Part shown: positions 1-5,024 of the stretch, piece after piece | Layout: every line of letters begins with the position of its first letter | How positions within the stretch are numbered: position 1 is the stretch's first letter | From: Methylovulum sp. | GTDB lineage: Bacteria > Pseudomonadota > Gammaproteobacteria > Methylococcales > Methylomonadaceae | NCBI GenBank assembly: GCA_004299465.1 | Contig: SCST01000348.1 | Span: 1 to 6,479 of the forward strand | Direction of reading: 5' to 3' | DNA: 6,479 nucleotides | Program-made: the position numbers and the translations under genes | Notes under the pieces: model-generated | Told to the model about the DNA's origin: nothing | The model's database searches: none | What the model saw: the letters and a program-made list of their open reading frames with translations, nothing else

Positions 1-234
1 GCCGTATTGAGCAGTTTCGGCCTGCCTATAGGCTGGCAGGGCGAAGACCCCAGAATTCAATTTTCATGCGCCAACTGGCTGGAAAAATTGTTGGGATGGC
101 TGATAATCGCGCTGGCCGTTTCGCTGGGCGCGCCCTTCTGGTTCGATATCCTGAATAAATTCATGAACTTCAGGTCGGCAATAAAACCGCAACAAGCTGC
201 CGCAAAAACACCGGATGAGGTTAAGACACAATAA
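1..234 (+). CDS. C-terminal end of an uncharacterised membrane protein (5' partial)
   Basis: The reading frame is open from the left edge (first codons Ala-Val-Leu) to a TAA at 232-234, so the true start lies outside the window. The TTG at 7 is not a credible start because the frame continues upstream of it. The visible 77 residues hold one strongly hydrophobic helix, about residues 28-45 (LLGWLIIALAVSLGAPFW), followed by FDILNKFMNFRS and a polar, Lys/Gln/Ala-rich tail. From memory, the arrangement GW..-ALA.SLGAPFWFD.LNK occurs at the C-terminus of a family of bacterial hypothetical membrane proteins of unknown function. That supports a real gene end but gives no role. It converges on the EAL gene, with an 84 bp gap between the two stops. 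Confidence 0.75.
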   Translation, partial: AVLSSFGLPIGWQGEDPRIQFSCANWLEKLLGWLIIALAVSLGAPFWFDILNKFMNFRSAIKPQQAAAKTPDEVKTQ

Positions 235-253
235 GAATCGCTCAATAATACAA

Positions 254-300
254 GGACGGCGATGTTCCTTTATTATCAGGGACATGAAACAACGCCGCCC
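254..300. terminator. Possible bidirectional terminator hairpin between converging genes
   Basis: An interrupted stem lies between the two converging stop codons. GGACGGCG (254-261) pairs with CGCCGCCC (293-300) with one A-C mismatch. TGTTCC (263-268) pairs with GGGACA (279-284) with one G-U pair, leaving a 10-base loop. On the minus strand the stem is followed by TTGTATTATT, a weak U-rich tract that could serve the EAL gene. On the plus strand it is followed only by CTTTCCC. The 8-base bulge on one arm and lack of a clean T-run make this tentative. Confidence 0.35.
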
Positions 301-318
301 CTTTCCCATCATTCAAAA

Positions 319-1947
319 TCAGTAGTGTGAAATGCGCATCCACTCATCAAACTCTTTTATTGCCAAAGGCTTATTCAAATAATAACCTTGGGCGATATCG
401 CAACCGTATTCCCTGAGCCTGTCCATGATTTCCTTGCTTTCCACGCCTTCCGCGGTAACCTGCAAGCCGAGATTATGTGCGAGGTTAATCGTCGCTTTAA
501 CGATGACGGCATCATTTTCACTGCTGACAATATCGCTGACAAAAGACTTGTCTATCTTGAGTTCGGTCAGCGGCATTTTCTTCAGGTAGGCCAGTGATGA
601 ATAACCGGTACCGAAATCGTCGATTGAAAACTGGTAACCTCTCGCATGTAGCCGTTTGATAATAGCCAATGCATGTTCAGGGTCGCGCATAACCGATCCT
701 TCGGTAATCTCCAGCATAATCCATTCGGGTTTAATACCTGTCGCGGCCGCTATTCCGGTAATCAGGTCAGGTAATTCCGGATCATGTAAATCTTTTGCCG
801 AGAGATTGACCGATAATTTCAATGCGATCCCTTGTTGATGCCAATCGGCCGCATCCTTGAACGCTTGTTTTAAAACCCACGGCGTCAGTTGCGTTATCAT
901 CCGGGTCCGTTCCGCCATTGGAATGAATTCGTCCGGTGAAATCAGCCCATGTACAGGATGACGCCAGCGTAACAAGGCTTCGGCGCCATAAAGCTTGCCG
1001 GTTTCTATCAATACCTTGGCCTGGTAAAACAATTCCAATTCATTCCGCTCTATCGCACGGCGTAATTCGGACATCAGCGTCAGTCGTTTGGGACTATGCT
1101 TATCGAGTGAAACATCATATAAGGCATAACCTTTATGAGAAGTTTGCGCCAAATCAAGCGCAACCCCCGCTCGTTGTACTAAGGTATCAACATCTTCCCC
1201 ATGTTCGGGAAAATGCACAATGCCGACATTGGGGTGCACGCTAAAATGCAGGCGCTCGACTAAAAACGGCTGTTCCAATGCCATTTGAATATTTTGCGCA
1301 AGCCGTTCTGTTTCAGAAAAATGCTTAAAGTTAGTCAACAGGATGCCGAAAATATTGCCGTCTATCTTGGCGACACTATCCCTTTCAGGGCTCACGCCTT
1401 GCAAGCGCGTGGAAATTTGTTTGAGTATAAGGTCGCTGCTGTTACGGCCTAAAGTATCGTAAACATCTTTGAAATTTTCGATTTCAATCAACAACACGGA
1501 TAACAACAGGTCTTTATTAACCGCCGCAAAAATAGCACGCTCCACCCGGTCATAAAACAATGTCCTGTTCGGCAGATCGGTCACCGGATCATGGGTATTC
1601 ACATAATTGGTCTGCCTCTCCAGGTCATCCGTTTTATTGCGCAGCTCCTGCGTCTGGTCGAATATCATCGCACCGGCCTGGTAGGCAATGATTGAACTTG
1701 AATATTGCCCCCAAAAACCGAAAATAAAAGGAATGCAATCTAAAACCCAAAGGCCGATATTTTCTTTTTGCACCTTCATAATGCCTGCCAGCGATATTTC
1801 GCCGGTAACATAAAGACTGGCTACACAAGTACCGATAATGATGGCTGCAATCGCTATCAAAACGCCTTGATAGGCTGTTTTTGAGACCTCGCTTTTGAGT
1901 ATTTTAACGTTATCACTCAGCATATAACCGGTAACTGCCAAAACCAT
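319..1947 (-). CDS. Membrane-anchored EAL phosphodiesterase with degenerate GGDEF domain
   Basis: This is probably an inner-membrane enzyme that hydrolyses cyclic di-GMP. The 542-residue model has two transmembrane helices near residues 26-48 and 66-88, a short charged, probably helical linker, a GGDEF-fold domain from about 119 to 280, and an EAL domain from about 292 to the end. The GGDEF signature is degraded to DGNIF (196-200), so diguanylate cyclase activity is unlikely. The EAL domain keeps its signature residues: E323-A-L, NLS at 381, the Glu of LEITE at 413, DDFGTGYSS at 443, K464 in LKIDKSF, E500 in AEGVES, and QGYYLNKP at 520. I chose the ATG at 1947 because GAGAGG sits five bases upstream; an in-frame GTG at 1953 overlaps that site and would add two residues. 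An in-frame TGA at 1957-1959 excludes a longer protein. No known extracytoplasmic sensor domain is visible, so the signal is unknown. Confidence 0.93.
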   Translation of the reverse strand: MVLAVTGYMLSDNVKILKSEVSKTAYQGVLIAIAAIIIGTCVASLYVTGEISLAGIMKVQKENIGLWVLDCIPFIFGFWGQYSSSIIAYQAGAMIFDQTQELRNKTDDLERQTNYVNTHDPVTDLPNRTLFYDRVERAIFAAVNKDLLLSVLLIEIENFKDVYDTLGRNSSDLILKQISTRLQGVSPERDSVAKIDGNIFGILLTNFKHFSETERLAQNIQMALEQPFLVERLHFSVHPNVGIVHFPEHGEDVDTLVQRAGVALDLAQTSHKGYALYDVSLDKHSPKRLTLMSELRRAIERNELELFYQAKVLIETGKLYGAEALLRWRHPVHGLISPDEFIPMAERTRMITQLTPWVLKQAFKDAADWHQQGIALKLSVNLSAKDLHDPELPDLITGIAAATGIKPEWIMLEITEGSVMRDPEHALAIIKRLHARGYQFSIDDFGTGYSSLAYLKKMPLTELKIDKSFVSDIVSSENDAVIVKATINLAHNLGLQVTAEGVESKEIMDRLREYGCDIAQGYYLNKPLAIKEFDEWMRISHY

Positions 1948-1952
1948 AAACA

Positions 1953-1958
1953 CCTCTC
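1953..1958 (-). promoter_or_regulatory. Ribosome binding site GAGAGG that decides the EAL gene start
   Basis: On the minus strand GAGAGG is followed by TGTTT and then ATG, a five-base spacing that favours the ATG at 1947 over the GTG at 1953, which overlaps the last G of the site. Confidence 0.6.
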
Positions 1959-1966
1959 ACGCAAAT

Positions 1967-1990
1967 ATATACCCTGAACGGCTAAGCTTT
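1967..1990 (+). repeat. 24 bp dispersed direct repeat, copy 1
   Basis: This begins ATATACCCTGAA and matches 3619-3642 at 20 of 24 positions in the same orientation; all four differences are transitions. It lies in the leader of the EAL gene, ending 20 bases before that gene's ATG. Together with copy 2 it brackets the dipeptidase/chorismate mutase pair. I do not know the origin of the repeat. Confidence 0.5.
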
Positions 1991-2206
1991 CGGATTTTTA
2001 TGTAGGACACGCATTTATGAAAATTTGTAAAAGTCGTAAACATGTCCGTGCGAAGTATACCTATCCCTGGAAATACCCACCGTTTTTATTTATATCCGCT
2101 TTCCCGGTCAACAATAGCACCACTTCGTTTATGAGTCTAACACAAGTAATCACGCATGGAGCAGGTGCTGATAAAGGCGGGTTAGCTGATCGCCGCACCC
2201 GTGCAA

Positions 2207-2242
2207 GCCGTGCATCTTGTAAAACATGTTGCGGCATTTTTT
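2207..2242 (+). terminator. Terminator-like hairpin with T-run upstream of the dipeptidase gene
   Basis: The left arm 2207-2220 (GCCGTGCATCTTGT) pairs with the right arm 2224-2235 (ACATGTTGCGGC) through about ten base pairs, with two T-T mismatches and a small bulge. It is followed by A and then six Ts (2237-2242). No gene ends just upstream on this strand, so it would have to terminate a small RNA, a short transcript or a leader. The stem is imperfect and may be chance. Confidence 0.3.
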
Positions 2243-2293
2243 AGTAAACTACTGTCGAACGCCTTCAACCACCCTCGATGACAGTCAATCCCC

Positions 2294-2980
2294 ATGTACT
2301 TTATAGTTATCCGCTTGCTTGTTTTTTCAGCGCTTATGGTTACCTCCATAGCAGGCGCTAATCCCACCCTGATGCCACAGGATTTCGTCTACCTGGACGA
2401 GGCGATTCCTCGCATCCGCTTGGAAATGAACTATTACTCGAACCGTAATTTTGTCGGCAAACCTATCGACGGCTATGTCAAGCCTCGCGCGATATTGAGC
2501 CGGCCTGCCGCCGATGCGCTCGCCGCGGTGCAGCAAGACTTATCGATATTTGGCCTGGGCCTGAAAATCTTCGATGCCTATCGACCGCAACGCGCCGTTA
2601 ACCATTTCGTGCGCTGGGCTGCCGACCCCTACGACACGCTGATGAAAAGCAAGCACTACCCGGCTATAGACAAGTCCAGGCTTTTCAAGGAAGGCTATAT
2701 CTCATCGCATTCCGGCCATAGCAGAGGCAGTACGGTCGATTTGACGCTGGTGTCGCTGGACAGTGGTGAAAACATCGATATGGGCGGCATTTTTGATTTT
2801 TTCGGCCCGGAATCCTGGGCGGCGGCGGCCACGCCAACGCCGTCCCAACGCGCGCATCGCATGCTGCTGCAGAGGGTAATGGAAAAACACGGGTTTGCCC
2901 CTTACTCGCAGGAATGGTGGCATTTTACGTTGAAAAACGAGCCGTACCCTGATACTTATTTCGATTTTCCGGTTCAATAA
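2294..2980 (+). CDS. Exported D-alanyl-D-alanine dipeptidase (VanX/DdpX family, peptidase M15D)
   Basis: This is a zinc dipeptidase of the VanX type, which cleaves free D-Ala-D-Ala. Its 228 residues start with a signal peptide, a hydrophobic stretch ending SIAGA near residue 22, so it should act in the periplasm. The family signatures are present: the transition-state Arg in DAYRP (R97), the zinc motif SGHSRGSTVD with ligands H142 and D149, DMGGIFDFF at 162-170, and EWWHF with the catalytic Glu at 207 and third zinc ligand H210. An in-frame TGA at 2279-2281 leaves ATG 2294 as the first possible start, but no Shine-Dalgarno sequence is visible before it. The next Met (2336) would destroy the signal peptide. 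No vanH or vanA ligase gene is visible, so a role in wall turnover and D-Ala recovery is more likely than glycopeptide resistance. The chorismate mutase gene follows after 17 bp. Confidence 0.93.
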   Translation: MYFIVIRLLVFSALMVTSIAGANPTLMPQDFVYLDEAIPRIRLEMNYYSNRNFVGKPIDGYVKPRAILSRPAADALAAVQQDLSIFGLGLKIFDAYRPQRAVNHFVRWAADPYDTLMKSKHYPAIDKSRLFKEGYISSHSGHSRGSTVDLTLVSLDSGENIDMGGIFDFFGPESWAAAATPTPSQRAHRMLLQRVMEKHGFAPYSQEWWHFTLKNEPYPDTYFDFPVQ

Positions 2981-2986
2981 TCCGCC

Positions 2987-2993
2987 AAGGAGG
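2987..2993 (+). promoter_or_regulatory. Strong ribosome binding site AAGGAGG for the chorismate mutase gene
   Basis: A full AAGGAGG lies four bases before ATG 2998, just after the dipeptidase stop. It supports that start and contrasts with the dipeptidase gene, which has no visible site. Confidence 0.75.
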
Positions 2994-2997
2994 CATC

Positions 2998-3591
2998 ATG
3001 CCATTACGCTTCATCACATGGGCAACGATCGGCATACTGATCGCCCATCCCGCTCCGGCTCAGGAAAAAACGCCCCAAGCCGTATCCTGCGATGTCAGGC
3101 AAACTGTCGAACCCATACTGGCGCTCATCGAAGAGCGCCTGAAACTGGCGGAAGATGTCGCGCGCTACAAATGGAATGTGCATGGCAAAATCGAAGACCC
3201 GGCGCGAGAACAAGCCATCATCGACAGCTTGGGACAGCAAGCCACGCGCCAGGGCTTGCCTTGGTCCTGGGCGGAGCGTTTTTTCCGCGCACAAATCGAT
3301 GCGTCAAAAACCGTACAAAGAGCGTTATTTACCGAGTGGCAACAAACCCAAGCCGCCCGCTTCGATAACGTCCCCGATCTCACCGGAACAACCCGGCCCA
3401 AGCTCGATGAACTCACGGTAAAACTCATCGCTGCGCTTGCCGCAGCATCGCCGCAGTTAAGTCGGTGCGGCGATCAAATTGGCGGGCTTAGCCAGCAAAA
3501 ACTGAAAACAACGGCAGGGTTTTTGAGCGGCGCCTATGCTACGGCTATTGCGCCGCTACTTGAATTCAATCGACAAAGTACAGGCCGGTAA
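2998..3591 (+). CDS. aroQ: Secreted gamma-class chorismate mutase (AroQ-gamma)
   Basis: This is predicted to convert chorismate to prephenate in the periplasm. The 197-residue protein has a signal peptide (TWATIGILIAHPAPAQ, cleavage near residue 22) and then the all-helical fold of exported chorismate mutases. The first long helix carries LIEERLKLAEDVARYKW, giving the expected Arg (R47) and Lys (K58). It is followed by EDPAREQ, with R70 and Q72 in the usual second-helix positions. WAERFFRAQIDASKTVQ at 91-107 matches the family's conserved segment, where Q99 and the following helix face the active site. C31 and C157 are the only cysteines in the mature part and could form a disulphide. Length is typical of the secreted monofunctional class. 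It probably shares an mRNA with the dipeptidase upstream. No cyclohexadienyl dehydratase or periplasmic aminotransferase gene is in the window to complete an exported phenylalanine route. Confidence 0.9.
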   Translation: MPLRFITWATIGILIAHPAPAQEKTPQAVSCDVRQTVEPILALIEERLKLAEDVARYKWNVHGKIEDPAREQAIIDSLGQQATRQGLPWSWAERFFRAQIDASKTVQRALFTEWQQTQAARFDNVPDLTGTTRPKLDELTVKLIAALAAASPQLSRCGDQIGGLSQQKLKTTAGFLSGAYATAIAPLLEFNRQSTGR

Positions 3592-3618
3592 TGCAATACC
3601 AGAGACGTCGATTTCCGC

Positions 3619-3642
3619 ATATACCCTGAATGGTCAAGTTTT
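3619..3642 (+). repeat. 24 bp dispersed direct repeat, copy 2
   Basis: This copy matches 1967-1990 at 20 of 24 positions, including an uninterrupted ATATACCCTGAA. It starts 28 bases after the chorismate mutase stop and runs into a T-rich tract. CGCA precedes the match in both copies, with slightly different spacing. Confidence 0.5.
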
Positions 3643-3659
3643 TGTTTTAGCTCAATAGA

Positions 3660-3705
3660 CAGACTGCAATAAACGCATTACATGCACCGCTTGCCTGGCA
3701 GTCTG
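3660..3705. repeat. Perfect 8 bp inverted repeat enclosing a small inner hairpin
   Basis: CAGACTGC (3660-3667) and GCAGTCTG (3698-3705) are exact reverse complements separated by 30 bases. Inside them GCAT (3675-3678) and ATGC (3682-3685) can form a small stem over a TAC loop. No T-run follows, so this is not a standard terminator. Confidence 0.5.
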
Positions 3706-3719
3706 CCCAACCCAGGCGA
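3691..3719. repeat. Overlapping inverted repeat that competes with the 3660-3705 stem
   Basis: TTGCCTGG (3691-3698) pairs with CCAGGCGA (3712-3719) through seven Watson-Crick pairs and one G-U pair, over a 13-base loop. It shares base 3698 with the larger stem, and its loop contains most of that stem's right arm, so the two cannot form together. Confidence 0.4.
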
Positions 3720-3876
3720 TAGTCGCGCCTTACTAGTACTCAGTCATTTTTGTTTTGTCGAGTAACGTTTTTAGTTCACTGCAAGACCTACGAGAAGCAG
3801 GGGGAACAAATATACTATGGGCAAACCTTCATCAGCAGACAGGGTTATGTCGCTTAATCAGCGAAAGCATTTATAG

Positions 3877-4839
3877 TTAAAAAGCCCGAACCGCACGCAC
3901 TCGACGGCTGCCGCTCTTATTGGTGTAGAACTGGCGACCGCCACTGCTGAAGTACTGCTCCCAAGCGTAGGTGCTATCGCCCTCCGAAGAGCTCCAGTAG
4001 GCGGCACTAGCAAAACCTCCCACATTGGTTAACGGCGCGGCGGCTGCCGGCCCAATGTTTTGGTACATCCGCTTTAACTCTATTAGTGACGGTAAATACC
4101 AATCACTGTACGCGCCTATCACCAATTTAGCACACAATTTGGCGGCATAAAAACCCGCGCCTTGCGCTTTGATAATCTTACTGGTGTTGGCAAGGCCGGT
4201 ACCGACGGCAGTACCTGTCGCGCCGGTAGTGATATGAGTACCGTTGTACCATTGAATGCCGGTGCTTTGGTCAGTCTGTGCGGCAATCAAGCCATGTTCG
4301 CCCGTGTTATCAAGATAAAAAATAATGCCGCCTTGATAATTTTTACCAATCGCTCTAACCGTGTCTTCAAGCGTGTCTTCAAAACGCGCCAGTGCAGACA
4401 GATTTAACAGCTCCGCCGCGCTCAAGTTGCCGGCAACCGCCGTGACATAACCTTTATTTTTGATAAATCCCCATTGAGTTTCGACATCATCATTCAGCAT
4501 CAGTTGTACCCACGCATTTTTATGCTGGGTTTGGTCAATCATCACCTCATAACAGGGGAATTCAGCATCCGTGTTGATGCAGTCGATGCTACCGGCTTTT
4601 TTGCCTTTCGGATACACACGGTATAGCGCGTTCGCCGTCGTGCCGGTTTTCGGCACCAAGACATGTACTTTATAGGTGGCTGTGGACGGCGCCGACCATT
4701 TTGCCGCCGAGTCGCTGCCGCCCTGCAAGACAATAGTGGCCGTCACGGGTTTGCCAGCCGGTGTAACGGCATGGGCTGTGTTGATGCCGATAGCGGCTAG
4801 CATCAGCGCTATAGCCAATTGTTTGTACATTGATTTCAT
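3877..4839 (-). CDS. Exported DUF1566 (Lcl-type C-terminal) domain protein
   Basis: A 320-residue exported protein of unknown function. The N-terminus is a clear signal peptide (KQLAIALMLAAIGINTAHA, cleavage after residue 24). Residues about 27-140 look like a beta-rich domain, with YKVHVLVP at 56-63, C87 and C96 that could pair, and a WVQLML strand at 110. I do not recognise it firmly; a golvesin- or carbohydrate-binding-like sandwich is a guess. Residues 166-320 are a DUF1566 domain: GKNYQGGIIFYLDNTGEHGLIAA, then SDWYLPSLIELKRMY at 245, YWSSSE at 281, and the terminal RRVRAVRAF. DUF1566 domains are typical of secreted or surface proteins, some linked to adhesion. Start: ATG 4839 with GGAGA (plus-strand 4847-4851) seven bases upstream. 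A weak TTGTGA and TAGGGT pair 17 bases apart lies further upstream as a possible promoter. It stands alone on this strand, 185 bp downstream of the Fe-S gene. Confidence 0.85.
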   Translation of the reverse strand: MKSMYKQLAIALMLAAIGINTAHAVTPAGKPVTATIVLQGGSDSAAKWSAPSTATYKVHVLVPKTGTTANALYRVYPKGKKAGSIDCINTDAEFPCYEVMIDQTQHKNAWVQLMLNDDVETQWGFIKNKGYVTAVAGNLSAAELLNLSALARFEDTLEDTVRAIGKNYQGGIIFYLDNTGEHGLIAAQTDQSTGIQWYNGTHITTGATGTAVGTGLANTSKIIKAQGAGFYAAKLCAKLVIGAYSDWYLPSLIELKRMYQNIGPAAAAPLTNVGGFASAAYWSSSEGDSTYAWEQYFSSGGRQFYTNKSGSRRVRAVRAF

Positions 4840-4911
4840 AGGGATATCTCCAAGAGAAATAATTTAGAGTGCACGATACCCTACAAAATTAACGGCACGA
4901 TCACAAGAATA

Positions 4912-5008
4912 AAGTAGCCGAAGCGAGTAGCCCGGATTGGGCTTGCGGAATCCGGGGCTTCATGGCTCCGATGTCTCGTATTCCGCTTACGCTCCATACG
5001 GGCTACTT
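4912..5008. repeat. Composite palindromic intergenic repeat (GTAGCCCG type, REP/MITE-like)
   Basis: This is a 97 bp imperfect palindrome. The outer arms are AAGTAGCC (4912-4919) and GGCTACTT (5001-5008). A second GTAGCCCG at 4927-4934 is the exact complement of CGGGCTAC at 4999-5006. Inside are three smaller stems: CCCGGATT/AATCCGGG (4931-4938 with 4949-4956, perfect 8 bp), CGGGGC/GCTCCG around a TTCATG loop (4953-4970, one G-U pair), and CGTAT/ATACG (4977-4981 with 4996-5000). I remember GTAGCCCGGATT and CCGTATGGAGCGTAAGCGGA motifs as high-copy intergenic repeats in gammaproteobacterial genomes, including methanotrophs. There is no coding capacity, so any movement would need a transposase encoded elsewhere. 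Confidence 0.75.
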
Positions 5009-5019
5009 GCTGCCGCAAG
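5006..5019 (-). other. Small hairpin just after the Fe-S gene stop
   Basis: CTTGC (5006-5010) and GCAAG (5015-5019) form a perfect 5 bp stem over TGCC, within 20 bases of the Fe-S gene stop. It abuts the composite palindrome. No T-run follows on the minus strand, so termination is possible only as part of the larger folded element. Confidence 0.3.
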
Positions 5020-5024
5020 GCCGT

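Larger units (their letters stand above)
1959..2293. other. Intergenic region between the divergent EAL and dipeptidase genes
   Basis: About 335 bp with no gene I can support; it should hold the promoters of both divergent genes. I found no convincing -35/-10 pair on either strand. It contains one copy of the ATATACCCTGAA direct repeat (1967-1990) and a terminator-like hairpin followed by six Ts (2207-2242). A 75-codon frame runs from ATG 2017 to 2244, with AGGA nine bases before its ATG. Its composition (a basic N-terminus, a Pro/aromatic middle and a CKTCC end) matches no family I know, so I do not call it. Confidence 0.6.
3592..3876. other. Intergenic region with inverted repeats between converging genes
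   Basis: This is 285 bp between the converging chorismate mutase and DUF1566 stops, with no gene I can support. It contains the second ATATACCCTGAA repeat (3619-3642), two overlapping inverted repeats (3660-3705 and 3691-3719), and a stop-bounded + strand stretch of 25 codons with a ferredoxin-like cysteine motif (3659-3733). A 19-codon frame at 3817-3876 has a G-rich tract (GGGGG) upstream at poor spacing. No clean rho-independent terminator is visible for either gene. Confidence 0.6.

Noticed and set aside
936..1244. 102-codon + strand frame inside the EAL gene
   Set aside because: It is antisense to the GGDEF/EAL coding region, which has family motifs throughout; no domain or good start.
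2017..2244. 75-codon + strand frame between the EAL and dipeptidase genes
   Set aside because: It has only a weak AGGA site nine bases before its ATG, odd composition and no family resemblance, and it runs through a terminator-like hairpin. Kept only as part of a low-interest finding.
2294..2980. Vancomycin resistance cluster
   Set aside because: Only the VanX-type dipeptidase is present. There is no vanH, vanA-type ligase or vanRS gene, and the protein carries a signal peptide unlike the cytoplasmic resistance enzyme.
3018..3428. Several alternative frames on both strands over the chorismate mutase gene
   Set aside because: They overlap a gene with a signal peptide, a strong ribosome binding site and family motifs; they are shadows of its codon pattern.
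3707..3776. Possible integron attC site (GCCCAAC near 3705-3711)
   Set aside because: The GCCCAAC box fits RYYYAAC, but no matching GTTRRRY box at suitable spacing was found, and no integrase gene is visible.
3817..3876. 19-codon + strand frame MGKPSSADRVMSLNQRKHL
   Set aside because: It is very short, the upstream G-rich tract is about twelve bases away, and it ends at the converging DUF1566 stop with no recognisable product.
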